Source: Streptomyces bungoensis (GTDB lineage Bacteria > Actinomycetota > Actinomycetes > Streptomycetales > Streptomycetaceae). Taken from it: a DNA stretch of 64,000 bases. Each line of letters opens with the position of its first letter. Position 1 is the first letter of the stretch. This document shows positions 1-8,310 of this stretch, one piece after another. The stretch spans positions 187,860 through 251,859 of the forward strand of contig NZ_KQ948861.1 in assembly GCF_001514215.1 (NCBI RefSeq). The letters run 5' to 3'. The position numbers and the translations under genes were made by a program. Below the pieces are notes generated by a model. That model had not been told where the DNA came from and ran no database searches. It saw only the letters and a list, made by a program, of their open reading frames with translations.

Positions 1-233
1 GGGGCCACTGCCGGGCGGCCGCCGGGCCCGGGCGAGGCCAGGCCCCGACCCCGACGGAGTCCGGCGGGGCTGTGGGTGCCCCGGCGGATGAGGCCGGGGC
101 TACGCCCTGTTCGCCGGCCGGCCCGGGTGTCCGACTTCCGGCTCCGCTCCCGGCTCCCGGCAAAGACGGCCTAGTGGCTCCGTCGGGTCCGTCCTGCGCC
201 CCCTTCCGGGGCGCCTCGGCGGCCCCTTGCGCC

Positions 234-506
234 TCAGGTGGTGAGGGGCGGGCCGGGTTCCGGGTTCGGTACGGGCTCCGGGCCCGGGGGGATCGGGGAC
301 GGTGACGGTTCCGGCGGACCCGGTGCCGGGGGCGGGGTCGGGTTGGGGCCCGGCGCGGGCGGCGTGGGTCCGGGGCCAGGACCCGGCGGCGTCGGCTGGG
401 GGCCCGGCTCGGGGGACGGGACCGGACTGGGATAGGGGTCCGGCGGAGTGGGGCCGGGACCGGGGCCCGGGCTCGGCGGAACGGGTTCCGGGTACGGGTT
501 CGTCAT
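234..506 (-). CDS. Small proline/glycine-rich protein, 90 aa
   Basis: The protein is almost entirely P, G, S, E and T in irregular repeats such as PGPGPGPTPP and PSPEPGPQPTPP, starting MTNPYPEP and ending GPPLTT. There is no signal peptide, membrane segment or recognisable domain. The start is the ATG at 506 because GGAGG lies 6 nt upstream; a longer in-frame reading back to 578 lacks a ribosome site and has a different composition. Such low-complexity proteins are common and poorly conserved in Streptomyces. It could be an extended, disordered linker or surface peptide, but no function can be read from it. The gene is oriented like its neighbours panD and the GNAT gene, with about 170 nt between. 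Confidence 0.5.
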   Translation of the reverse strand: MTNPYPEPVPPSPGPGPGPTPPDPYPSPVPSPEPGPQPTPPGPGPGPTPPAPGPNPTPPPAPGPPEPSPSPIPPGPEPVPNPEPGPPLTT

Positions 507-679
507 CGTGTCCTCCGGGCATTCGCTGGAGATCGCCTCTGAACTCATCCCCCGCCTACCCGAGGGCCGCTCGGCCACTCACCCGACGGCGGCACGCGAC
601 ACGACCGAGTGGACGCGCCGGGGGCGCCGCATGGCCGAAAACCACCGGCGCCTCCGGCGTACGCGCGTCGCCGGGGCGG

Positions 680-1024
680 TCAGAACCGGCCGGGGTGGGC
701 CCGCAGCCAGTCCTTCGCCGCCGCCAGCAGCTCCGGGTCGGCCGGCGGGGCCGTCTCGGGGTGGCGTGCGGCCCACTTGACGACGTACGGGCAGAGCGGG
801 GCGACCGGAACGCCCTCGCGCTCCGCGATGCCGTAGAGCTCGCGGGCGAGCGAGCCGGCGACGCCCTTGCCCTCGTGGGCCGGCTCGACGACGGTGTGCA
901 CCGGGACCAGGGCGCGCGCGGGAGCCTCCAGCACGAAGTACTCGATGCGTCCGGCGACCGCGCCGCCGGTCACGGCTTCCAGCCGGCCCGCCGCGCGGTC
1001 GTCTCGGATCTCGATGTCGCTCAC
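680..1024 (-). CDS. GNAT-like N-acetyltransferase (YjdJ/COG2388 type), 114 aa
   Basis: Short acetyltransferase of the COG2388 (PF14542) group. The acetyl-CoA loop region reads VEPAHEGKGVAGSLARELYG (about residues 46-65), which gives the family pattern HxGxGxG/A. The C-terminal part CPYVVKWAARHPE is also typical of the group. These minimal GNAT proteins consist of little more than the acetyl-CoA core; the substrate is unknown. I chose the GTG at 1024 because AGGAG lies 7 nt upstream; the GTG at 1030 would sit too close to it. It follows panD on the same strand with a 29-nt gap and may be cotranscribed with it. Confidence 0.8.
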   Translation of the reverse strand: MSDIEIRDDRAAGRLEAVTGGAVAGRIEYFVLEAPARALVPVHTVVEPAHEGKGVAGSLARELYGIAEREGVPVAPLCPYVVKWAARHPETAPPADPELLAAAKDWLRAHPGRF

Positions 1025-1053
1025 TGCCACGCTCCTGGTCCGGTGTCGCCCGG

Positions 1054-1473
1054 TCAGGCCCGTACGGCCTGCGGGCTGCGCTCCTGGTCCGACCCGGGCA
1101 CCGGCTCGGACGGATCGGCGCCGAGAGCCACGATCCGGTTCCCGGCGTCGACGTGCACGACCCGCGGCCGGAAGGCCCGCGCCTCGGCGTCGGTCATCTG
1201 AGCGTAGCTGATGATGATCACCAGGTCCCCGGGGTGCACGAGATGGGCGGCGGCCCCGTTGATCCCGACGACCCCGGACCCGCGCTCGCCCTCGATGACG
1301 TACGTCTCGAGCCGGGCCCCGTTGGTGATGTCGACGATGTGGACGAGCTCACCGGGCAGCAGATCGGCGGCGTCCAGCAGATCCGCGTCGATGGTCACGG
1401 ATCCCACGTAGTGCAGGTCGGCCTGGGTGACGGTGGCGCGGTGGATCTTGGACTTGAACAGAGTACGCAGCAT
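1054..1473 (-). CDS. panD: Aspartate 1-decarboxylase (pyruvoyl enzyme)
   Basis: Makes beta-alanine from L-aspartate for pantothenate and coenzyme A synthesis. At 139 aa it has the usual length. The proenzyme self-cleavage site Gly-Ser is present in LHYVGSVTID (about residues 20-29), where the serine becomes the pyruvoyl cofactor. The substrate-binding stretch GINGAAAHLVHPGDLVIIISY is conserved. The start ATG has GGGAG 6-7 nt upstream. The last 15 or so residues, rich in P, S, E and R, go beyond the conserved core and are probably disordered. The next gene downstream is the GNAT gene. Confidence 0.95.
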   Translation of the reverse strand: MLRTLFKSKIHRATVTQADLHYVGSVTIDADLLDAADLLPGELVHIVDITNGARLETYVIEGERGSGVVGINGAAAHLVHPGDLVIIISYAQMTDAEARAFRPRVVHVDAGNRIVALGADPSEPVPGSDQERSPQAVRA

Positions 1474-1925
1474 TCAGTGCTCCCGAAATTCGCTCCCTGC
1501 CCGCGTTTTTGCAGGTCAAGGGCTGTTCTCTCAGTTTACAGCAGCTCATCTTCAGCCAACGTCCCCCACTCATCGGGGGATTCACGCTGACTGCCTGCTG
1601 AGTCAAGCTGACAGTTCGCCAGTCAGATACGGAAGCCTGCGTGATCCACCGGTCTCACCCACGACCGAGAAGCGTGACCAGGGTATGGAACAGCACGCCC
1701 AAGCCGCATCGAGATTCCCGTCACGTCACGGCCGGGTACGAGGAGTACACCTCCACCGACGTTCGCCGCCCAATGAATCGCACATGCGGCCCTCGCCGCA
1801 TCTCGTGGGAATCGGACGCGGCGTGCGCTACGAACGACTGTGCAAGTGATCGGTATCGTCCCCGCGTGAGGCACCTGGTAGGACACCTGGCCTGCGGCGC
1901 ACTGGCCCGAGCGGAGGAGAATGCG
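1474..1925. other. Intergenic stretch between panD and the broken kup
   Basis: About 450 nt with no gene that I can support. It contains the left copy of a 15-bp att-like repeat (1509-1523) in a locally AT-richer patch (about 1500-1620). At its right edge lies a good ribosome site, GGAGGAGAATGCG, immediately before the kup remnant ATG at 1926. No integrase or tRNA is visible here. Confidence 0.6.
1509..1523 (+). repeat. Att-like direct repeat, left copy
   Basis: TTGCAGGTCAAGGGC occurs here and again, in the same orientation, at 20980-20994. Similarity continues on both sides: CTGCC upstream and GTnCTC..AG downstream, giving roughly 38 nt of imperfect match. The two copies bracket the potassium region. 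A single 15-mer match within 64 kb could arise by chance; the extended flanks and an integrase remnant beside the right copy make an attachment-site origin plausible, not proven. Confidence 0.4.
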
Positions 1926-3119
1926 ATGGCCGACCCCCGGCACGGAGCCACGTCGGGCGGTGGATCGGGACCGGGGACGCCGGAGGTTCATGGTCCGAGC
2001 GCGCACGAGGCGGTGCGTCTCACGCTGGTCATCGGCGCTCTCGGCGTGGTCTTCGGGGACATCGGGACCAGTCCGGGGCTGGGCGTCTTGGGCGCTTAGC
2101 TGTTCTTCGGCGACAGCATGATCACTCCGGCGATCTCGCTGCTGTCCGCGGTTGAAGGGCTCAAGGTCGTCCAGCCGTCGCTGGAGAGCGCGGTCGTGCC
2201 GATCACCGCGGTGATCATCGTTTTGCTGTTCCTCGTGCAGCGCAGAGGAACCGCGGCGGTGGGCAGGATGTTCGGGCCGGTCATGGTCGCCTGGTTCGTG
2301 TCCATCGGTGCGTGCGGCATGGCCGGCATCGTCGGCCACCCGGCGATCCTCAGGGCGCTGTCGCCGACCTACGCCCTGGGCTTCCTGGTCGGCCATTTCG
2401 GAACCGCCTTCTTCGCCCTGGCCGCGGTCGTGCTCGCGGTCACCGGCGCGGAGGCGCTGTATGCGGACATGGGACACTTCGGCCGCCGGGCCCTCACGCG
2501 CGGCTGGATGCTCCTCGTCTTCCCGGCGTGCGTGCTGAGCTACTTCGGCCAGGGCGCACTGATCCTCGCCGACCCGCACAGCATCAGCAGCCCCTTCTTC
2601 CTGCTCGTGCCCCACTGGGGCAGGTGGCCGATGGTCCTGTTGGCCACGGCGGCCACGGTGATCGCCTCGCAGGCCGTGATCACCGGTGCGTACTCGGTCA
2701 CCTCCCAGGCCGCCCAGCTCGGCTACCTGCCGAGGCTGCGGATCGCGCACACCTCCGAATCCACGATCGGCCAGATCTACGTTCCCTGGATCAACTGGCT
2801 GCTGATGGTCTCGGTGCTCACCCTGGTCTTCGCCTTCCGCAGCTCCACCGCGCTGGCCTTCGCCTTCGGCATGGCGGTCACGGGCACCATCACCATCACC
2901 ACCCTGCTGTTCTTCTACGTCGCCCGCGCCAAGTGGGGCACGCCCACGTGGCTGATCGCCGTCGGTGCGACCGTGCTGCTCTTCGTGGACCTGCTCTTCG
3001 TCGCGGCCAACCTGACGAAACTCGTCCACGGCGCGTGGCTGCCGCTGCTGATCGGCCTGACCGCGTTCACCGTCATGACCACCTGGCAACGCGGCCGCGA
3101 ACTCGTCACCGCCGAACGA
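1926..3119 (+). pseudogene. kup: Disrupted KUP-family potassium transporter
   Basis: One reading frame carries KUP sequence with three lesions. The N-terminus (MADPRHGATSG to VVFGDIGTSP) is intact with a good ribosome site. Directly after GDIGTSP the frame jumps to GLGVLGA, so about 80 residues including the second membrane segment and the MRADN..GEGG loop are missing without a frameshift. The next codon, a Ser in the family (GAS-LFFGDSM), is an amber TAG at 2097-2099. The frame then resumes with LFFGDSMITPAISLLSAVEG and runs through the membrane core (ALYADMGHFG, YFGQGALIL, SQAVITGAYS) to VMTTWQRGRELVTAER, where it stops matching; the roughly 250-residue cytoplasmic tail is replaced by unrelated antisense sequence. 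The gene cannot make a functional Kup. Confidence 0.85.
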
Positions 3120-3362
3120 ATGAGGGTGGTGACGCCGAGCGGTGCGGTCAGTGCGCGCAGGGCGGGTTCCGCGAGGCGGATCCACGCCTGGCCGGTGCCG
3201 AGGGTGGCGGTCAGTCGCTGCTCGGAGGTGAAGCCGACGGCGGTGCGTTCGCCGAGCGGGGTGCGGAAGATGCGGGCCGCACACCCGGAGAGGCCCGGCC
3301 GGACCGGGACGTACAGGGGTCCGGCCGGGAATCGATCGGAGGGCTCGGGGTCTTCGCCGTGC
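3120..3362 (-). pseudogene. Remnant of a SAV_915-family protein
   Basis: Reading the minus strand gives EDPEPSDRFPAGPLYVPVRP, then GLSGCAARIFRTPLGERTAV, GFTSEQRLTATLGTGQAWIR and LAEPALRALTAPLGVTTL. This matches what I recall of the Streptomyces SAV_915 family, which has PLYVPVRPGP, TPLG.RTAVAFTSE and LGVTTLTVDP. The frame has no obvious start codon and loses similarity after GVTTL, exactly where the kup fragment ends, so two unrelated genes are joined tail to tail by a deletion. The family's function is not established. The stretch 3363-3674 beyond it holds only the repeat boxes and the promoter of the universal stress gene. Confidence 0.6.
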
Positions 3363-3469
3363 CTCCGTGAAGGCGGTAGGCGGGGGATCTGGGAGACCCC
3401 GGACGCGGGGAGGCTGACCGGGGCCCGATGTCGACGCTATGCCCGAGGCCCCCGGTTCCCGGACCCGTC

Positions 3470-3518
3470 CTGACGGGACGCTGACGAGGAACCGGACGAC
3501 TTTGACGCGATGCTGACA
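3470..3518 (+). promoter_or_regulatory. Putative KdpE boxes (two) upstream of the stress-protein gene
   Basis: Two pairs of TGAC-type half sites, each with an 11-bp period: CTGACG at 3470 and 3481, then TTGAC at 3502 and CTGAC at 3513. Direct repeats one helical turn apart are the usual target of OmpR/PhoB-family regulators such as KdpE. The same arrangement is found in the other potassium-gene promoters of this window. The link to KdpE is inferred from position only. Confidence 0.5.
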
Positions 3519-3674
3519 GCCCCGGTGGGAGGGCATGGAACGGGTCGTCAGAAGGGCGCCAAGAAGCGGCGTGCGGACTTTTCGAGAACCTCGGCACGGA
3601 GGTGAGATGAGAGCGGTTCCGAGAAGGATCGCCGACGGGAAGTCGCCGGTCGGCGTATGCAGAAGGTGGAAGCG

Positions 3675-4256
3675 ATGTCCGAGTCCCGCACGCCCTCAAC
3701 CGCCCGTTTCGTGGTCGGGGTGAGCGGCTCGCCGGGGAGTCTCACCGCCCTCGGTCGGGCCGCCGACGAGGCCCGACACCGGGGAGCCGAGCTCTGGCCG
3801 GTGCTGACGTGGCAGGCGCCCGAGGGGGATGTCGCCGCCCGCAGGTGCCCGGCCTCGACCTCCATGGTGCCGGAATGGGAGCGGCTGGCGCGGGAACGGC
3901 TGGTAGCAGCGCTGCGTGACGTGTTCGGCAGCACCGGTACCGGGCTGGCCGGCCACGCACTCGTCGTCCGGGGCGCCCCCGGCCCGGCCCTCGTGCGAAC
4001 CGCTGACCGGGACGACGACGTCCTCGTCATCGGCGCCGGTGGACGGGGCCGGCTGCACCGTGCCCTGTGGCCCTCGGTGAGCCGCTACTGCCTCGCCCAC
4101 GCCGCCTGCCCCGTCCTCGCGGTGCCGCCCTCCCCGCTCCAGGCCGCGCTGGCGTCCGTGCACCGCCGGAACGCCTGGCGGCTGCGGCTGGACACCCGCG
4201 ATCTGCAAAAGGAGTTCGAGACGGTGCCACCCGACGCACGAGGTCTCAGTGCGTGA
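3675..4256 (+). CDS. Universal stress protein (UspA family), 193 aa
   Basis: Single UspA domain. The N-terminal strand FVVGVSGSPGSLTALGRAAD corresponds to the VVGVDGS..S..AL pattern, and the ATP-type loop is seen as VIGAGGRGRLHRALWPSVSR about residues 116-135, followed by the strand CPVLAVP. An ATP-binding Usp normally has GxGGxG..R..GS; here the GS is replaced by PSVS. The start ATG 3675 has AGGTGG upstream; the ATG at 3657 has none. It faces kdpD and overlaps its 3' end by 11 nt. Direct repeats upstream suggest it belongs to the KdpE regulon. KdpD itself carries a Usp domain, so a partner role is possible but inferred. Confidence 0.8.
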   Translation: MSESRTPSTARFVVGVSGSPGSLTALGRAADEARHRGAELWPVLTWQAPEGDVAARRCPASTSMVPEWERLARERLVAALRDVFGSTGTGLAGHALVVRGAPGPALVRTADRDDDVLVIGAGGRGRLHRALWPSVSRYCLAHAACPVLAVPPSPLQAALASVHRRNAWRLRLDTRDLQKEFETVPPDARGLSA

Positions 4257-6798
4257 CCGTGGTCGGCAGATCCGACTGCTCCGCCTGCCTCCGCTCGGGT
4301 GCCGTCGGTACGGCGAGCACCATGGTGAGGCCGCCGCCGGGCGTGTCCTCGGCGTGCAGCGTGCCGCCCACGGCCTCGGCGAAGCCACGCGCCACCGCCA
4401 GGCCCAGGCCGACGCCGCCCCCTCGAGGCGCGTCACCGTACCGCTGGAAGGGTTCGAAGATGCGGTCCTTGGCCTCGTCGGGGACGCCGGGCCCGCGGTC
4501 GACGACCCGCAGTTCGACCCGGTCGGCGAGCGCGCTGGCGGACACCAGCACCTTCTCGTCCGGGGGGCTGTACTTCACGGCGTTTTCGACGATGTTGGCG
4601 ACGGCGCGCTCCAGCAGCCCCCGGTCGACGTAGATCATCGGCAGGGTCTCGGGGACGTCCAGTTCGACGCACTCCTCCGGGTTCGGGATCCCGCCCAACG
4701 CCATGGGTACGACCTCGTCCAGGTCGCTCTCGCGGATGATGGGCTTCACCGTGCCGGTCTGCAGGCGGGACATGTCGAGCAGGTTGCCGACCAGGTGGTC
4801 GAGCCGGTCGGCGCCCTCCTCGATGGCCTCCAGCAGTTCAGCCTGGTCCTGTGCGGACCACTCGATGTCATCGGAACGCAGCGAGGTGACGGCGGCCTTG
4901 ATGCCGGCCAGCGGGGTGCGCAGATCGTGGCTGACGGCGGCGAGCAGCGCGGTCCGTATCCGGTTGCCCTCCGCCAGTTCCTTCGCCCGGTCGGCCTCGC
5001 TCTGCAGGCGCTGGCGGTCCAGGACCACGGCGGCCTGCGCGGCGAACGCGGCCAGCACCCGGCGGTCGGCGGCCGGCAGCACCCGGCCGCGCAGGGACAG
5101 CGCCATGTGGTCGCCGACCGGTACGTCGACGTCCGCGTCCTCCGGAATCTCCGCGGGCCGGGGTCCCACGCTGCCGGCGCAGGTCCAGGGGGCCGTCTCG
5201 GCGGTCCGCTCCAGCAGGGCCACCGATTCCATGCCGAAGGTCTCGCGGACCCGTTCGAGGAGTGCCTCCAGCGTGGTTTCGCCGCGCAGGACGTTACCGG
5301 CGAGGAAGGAGAGGATCTCCGACTCGGCGCGCAGCCGGGCGGCCTGGTGGGTGCGGCGGGCGGCGAGGTCCACCACGGACGCGACGGACACGGCGACACC
5401 GAAGAACACGGCGATGGCGACGATGTTCTTGGGGTCGGCGATCGTCCAGGTGTGCACCGGCGGGGTGAAGTACCAGTTGAGGAGCAGGGATCCGGCCACC
5501 GCCGAGGCCAGGGCGGGGAAGAGCCCGCCGAGCAGGGCCGCCGCCACCGTCATGGTCAGGAACAGCAGCATGTCGTTGGCGAGCCCCACATCGGGGACGA
5601 CACCGCTGAGCAGCCAGGTCAGCAGCAGCGGTCCGCCGATGCCGGCCAGCCGGCCCCAGATGATCCGGGCCCGGCCGAGCCGCGCGCCCCTGGCCACCGG
5701 GAGCCCGCGCCCCTTGCCCGCCTCGTCGTGCGTGATGAGGTGCACGTCGAGGTCGGGGCCGGAGTCCCGGGCCACGGTCGCGCCGACGCCCGGCCCGAAG
5801 ACGTACTGCCAGCTCCGGCGACGCGAGACCCCGAGCACGATCTGGGTGGCGTTCACGCCCCGGGCGAAGTCCAGCAGGGCGACCGGTATGTCGTCGCCGA
5901 CGACGTGGTGGAAGGTGCCGCCCAGGTCCTCCACCAGGGTGCGCTGGTCGGCCAGCTCCTTCGGGGAGGCGGCGGTGAGGCCGTCGCTGCGGGAGATGTA
6001 GACGGCCAGCACCTCGCCGCCGGCCCCCTTCTCGGCGAGCCGCGCGGCACGCCGGATGAGGGTGCGTCCCTCGGGGCCGCCGGTCAGCCCGACCACGATC
6101 CGCTCGCGCGAGCCCCAGATGGTCGAGACCCGGTGTTCCCTGCGGTAGGCGTTCAGGTACTCGTCGACCCGGTCGGCCACCCACAGCAGCGCCAACTCGC
6201 GCAGCGCCGTCAGGTTGCCGGGGCGGAAGTAGTTCGACAGGGCCGCGTCGACCTTGTCCGGCTTGTAGACGTTGCCGTGGGCCATCCGGCGGCGCAGGGC
6301 CTGCGGGGACATGTCGACCAGCTCGATCTGGTCGGCCCGCCGGACCACCTCGTCCGGCACCGTCTCCTGCTGTCGCACCCCGGTGATCGACTCCACCACG
6401 TCACCCAGGGACTCCAGGTGCTGGATGTTGACGGTGGAGATCACGTCGATCCCGGCCCCGAGCAGTTCCTCGACGTCCTGCCAGCGCTTGGCGTTGCGCG
6501 ATCCGGGGATGTTGGTGTGAGCCAGTTCGTCCACCAGGGCCACCCGGGGACGGCGGGCGAGGACGGTGTCCACGTCCATCTCGGTGAACGTACTGCCCCG
6601 GTACTCGAGCTCCTTGCGCGGCACCTGCTCCAGACCGTGCAGCATCACCTCGGTACGAGGCCGCCCGTGATGCTCCACGAACGCCACCACGCAGTCCGTC
6701 CCCCGCTCCACGCGGCGGTGCCCCTCCGACAGCATCGCGTAGGTCTTGCCCACGCCCGGTGCCGCACCGAGGTAGATCCGAAGTTTGCCGCGTGCCAT
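4246..6798 (-). CDS. kdpD: Potassium/turgor sensor histidine kinase KdpD, 850 aa
   Basis: Full-length KdpD. In order: the N-terminal KdpD domain with Walker A GAAPGVGKTYAML and VDELAHTN (residues 1-210); a Usp domain (about 235-360); DUF4118 with four membrane segments (about 390-490); a GAF-like region (500-600); HisKA with the phospho-acceptor in AAVSHDLRTPLAG (His near 622); and HATPase_c with NIVENAVKYSPP and GGGVGLGLAVARG. It senses low K+ and turgor and phosphorylates KdpE. The start ATG is 2 nt after the kdpE stop, so translation is coupled. The order is kdpE then kdpD, the reverse of E. coli. A second, split kdpD lies at 15274-17606. Confidence 0.97.
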   Translation of the reverse strand: MARGKLRIYLGAAPGVGKTYAMLSEGHRRVERGTDCVVAFVEHHGRPRTEVMLHGLEQVPRKELEYRGSTFTEMDVDTVLARRPRVALVDELAHTNIPGSRNAKRWQDVEELLGAGIDVISTVNIQHLESLGDVVESITGVRQQETVPDEVVRRADQIELVDMSPQALRRRMAHGNVYKPDKVDAALSNYFRPGNLTALRELALLWVADRVDEYLNAYRREHRVSTIWGSRERIVVGLTGGPEGRTLIRRAARLAEKGAGGEVLAVYISRSDGLTAASPKELADQRTLVEDLGGTFHHVVGDDIPVALLDFARGVNATQIVLGVSRRRSWQYVFGPGVGATVARDSGPDLDVHLITHDEAGKGRGLPVARGARLGRARIIWGRLAGIGGPLLLTWLLSGVVPDVGLANDMLLFLTMTVAAALLGGLFPALASAVAGSLLLNWYFTPPVHTWTIADPKNIVAIAVFFGVAVSVASVVDLAARRTHQAARLRAESEILSFLAGNVLRGETTLEALLERVRETFGMESVALLERTAETAPWTCAGSVGPRPAEIPEDADVDVPVGDHMALSLRGRVLPAADRRVLAAFAAQAAVVLDRQRLQSEADRAKELAEGNRIRTALLAAVSHDLRTPLAGIKAAVTSLRSDDIEWSAQDQAELLEAIEEGADRLDHLVGNLLDMSRLQTGTVKPIIRESDLDEVVPMALGGIPNPEECVELDVPETLPMIYVDRGLLERAVANIVENAVKYSPPDEKVLVSASALADRVELRVVDRGPGVPDEAKDRIFEPFQRYGDAPRGGGVGLGLAVARGFAEAVGGTLHAEDTPGGGLTMVLAVPTAPERRQAEQSDLPTTVTH

Positions 6799-6800
6799 GT

Positions 6801-7484
6801 TCACCCTTCGAAGCGGTAGCCCATGCCGGGCTCGGTGATCAGATAGCGGGGCCGGGAGGGGTCCGTCTCCAGCTTGCGGCGGAGTTGGGCCATGTACACC
6901 CGCAGGTAGTTGGTCTTCTTGCTCTGCGAGACGCCCCAGACCTCCTGGAGCAGCTGCTTCTGCGTGATCAGCCGGCGGGGGTTGGTCACGAGGATCTCCA
7001 GCAGGTGCCATTCGGTCGGCGTCAGCCGGACGTCCTTCCCGTCCCGGAGGACCTTCTTCGCCAGCAGGTCGATGCTGAAGTGCTCCGTCTCGACCATGGT
7101 CGTCTCGGGGACGAGCGGGGTGTCCTCGGTACGGCGGACGGCGGCGCGCAGCCGGGCGAGCAACTCGTCCATGCTGAACGGCTTGGTCACGTAGTCGTCG
7201 GCGCCCGCGTCGAGCGCTGCCACTTTCTCGTCGGACGCCTGACGGGCGGACAGCACCAGGATCGGTACGCGGGTCCAGCCCCGCAGGCCCTTGATGATGT
7301 CGACGCCGTCCATGTCGGGCAGACCGAGATCCAGCAGGACCACGTCGGGCTGGCGGGCCGCGGCGAGTCGGAGGGCCGTGGCACCGTCCGGAGCGGCGTC
7401 CACGCCGTAGTGACGCGCCTGAAGGTTGATCACGAGGGCCCGCACCAGCTGCGGGTCGTCCTCCACCACGAGCACCCTGGTCAT
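6801..7484 (-). CDS. kdpE: OmpR-family response regulator KdpE, 227 aa
   Basis: Receiver domain with acidic pair VEDD, phospho-acceptor in VVLLDLGLPDMDG and the conserved Lys in DYVTKPFSMDEL. It is followed by a winged-helix DNA-binding domain ending RPRYLITEPGMGYRFEG, the signature of KdpE/OmpR proteins. It activates kdp transcription when phosphorylated by KdpD. It starts 133 nt after kdpC stops, and a strong stem-loop lies in that gap, so kdpED may be expressed partly independently of kdpFABC. The start ATG has GAGAGG about 10 nt upstream. It is the only KdpE in the window, although there are two KdpD-type kinases. Confidence 0.96.
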   Translation of the reverse strand: MTRVLVVEDDPQLVRALVINLQARHYGVDAAPDGATALRLAAARQPDVVLLDLGLPDMDGVDIIKGLRGWTRVPILVLSARQASDEKVAALDAGADDYVTKPFSMDELLARLRAAVRRTEDTPLVPETTMVETEHFSIDLLAKKVLRDGKDVRLTPTEWHLLEILVTNPRRLITQKQLLQEVWGVSQSKKTNYLRVYMAQLRRKLETDPSRPRYLITEPGMGYRFEG

Positions 7485-7554
7485 GGGTGTGTGCCTCTCC
7501 TGTCATGCGTCGGGCCGTAGGCGCCGGAAGCGGGGCGACCGGTTTCATGGCCGC

Positions 7555-7597
7555 GGGAGCCGGCGGCACCGGAGTACGTCCCGGACCGCCGGCTCCC
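7555..7597 (-). terminator. Stem-loop between kdpC and kdpE
   Basis: Arms GGGAGCCGGCGG (7555-7566) and CCGCCGGCTCCC (7586-7597) pair perfectly, with a 19-nt loop and one more C-G pair outside. There is no T-run on either strand. It lies inside the kdp locus, so it may attenuate read-through, or protect the kdpFABC mRNA end, rather than terminate fully. Confidence 0.5.
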
Positions 7598-7617
7598 GTG
7601 CGGGTCGCGTAAAACAC

Positions 7618-8286
7618 TCACTGCTTCGCCGCGAGGTCCTTGAGCGCGATGTTGAGTTCCAGGACGTTCACCCGGGGTTCGCCGACGAAGCCGAGGGTGC
7701 GCCCGGTCGTGTGGTCCTTGACCAGCTTCTCGACCTGGGCGACCGGGAGGCCGTTCCTCGCGGCGATCCGGTGCACCTGCAGTTCGGCGTAGGCCGGGGA
7801 GATGTCCGGGTCCAGGCCGGACCCGGAGGAGGTCACCGCGTCCGCGGGGACGTCCGAGGGGTCGACCGAGTAGCCGGGAACCGAGTTGTCCTTCACGACG
7901 GCGGCCTTGGCGTCCTGCACCTGCTCGAGCAGAACCTTGCTGTCCGCGGACAGGTTGGTGGCGCCGGACAGGATCAGCTTGTACCGCGTGTTCACGCTGT
8001 TCGTGCCGAGGCCGTTCGCCGGGCGGCCCTGGAACCACTTCAGGTCCGCGTCCGGGGTCTGCTGCCCCTTCTTCAGCGGCAGGTTGTACGACTGCCCGAT
8101 CAGGGACGAGCCGACGACCTTGCCGTCCGTCTTGATCTCCGAGCCGTTCGCCTTGTCGTGGAACGCCGCCTGAGCGATGCCGGTGACCACCAGCGGATAG
8201 ACGACACCGGTCACCAGGGTCAGCACGAGCAGTGCCCGCAGGCCCGCGCCCAGCAATCGGGCTGTGTTCACAAAAGAGTTGTTCAT
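7618..8286 (-). CDS. kdpC: Potassium-transporting ATPase chaperone subunit KdpC
   Basis: Single-TM KdpC subunit that stabilises ATP binding of KdpB. It has one N-terminal membrane helix (about residues 10-35, LRALLVLTLVTGVVYPLVVT) and the family motifs SSLIGQSY, FQGRP, SGSGLDPDISPAYAELQVHR and NVLELNIAL. I place the start at ATG 8286 (MNNSFVNTARL); an in-frame TTG at 8307 and GTG at 8298 are possible, since AAGG sits 13 nt before the ATG. It begins 24 nt after kdpB stops. At 222 aa it is slightly longer than E. coli KdpC owing to an insertion between the PxG motif and the dimer region. Confidence 0.95.
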   Translation of the reverse strand: MNNSFVNTARLLGAGLRALLVLTLVTGVVYPLVVTGIAQAAFHDKANGSEIKTDGKVVGSSLIGQSYNLPLKKGQQTPDADLKWFQGRPANGLGTNSVNTRYKLILSGATNLSADSKVLLEQVQDAKAAVVKDNSVPGYSVDPSDVPADAVTSSGSGLDPDISPAYAELQVHRIAARNGLPVAQVEKLVKDHTTGRTLGFVGEPRVNVLELNIALKDLAAKQ

Positions 8287-8310
8287 GGCGATCAGCACGC
8301 CTTTCAAGAA

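Noticed and set aside
238..435. Gly-rich plus-strand frame over the Pro-rich gene
   Set aside because: It is the complement of the proline codons; no ribosome site. The minus-strand reading has a good one.
1623..3536. A 637-codon open frame antisense to the kup remnant
   Set aside because: Composition is Arg/Gly/Asp/Gln-rich as expected for the third-position shadow of GC-rich coding; no domain, and the plus strand has clear KUP sequence.
4249..6819. An 856-codon plus-strand frame opposite kdpD, and similar long antisense frames opposite kdpA-kdpC and both phosphatases
   Set aside because: All are mirror frames of well-supported genes with low-complexity His/Arg/Gln-rich translations and no ribosome sites.
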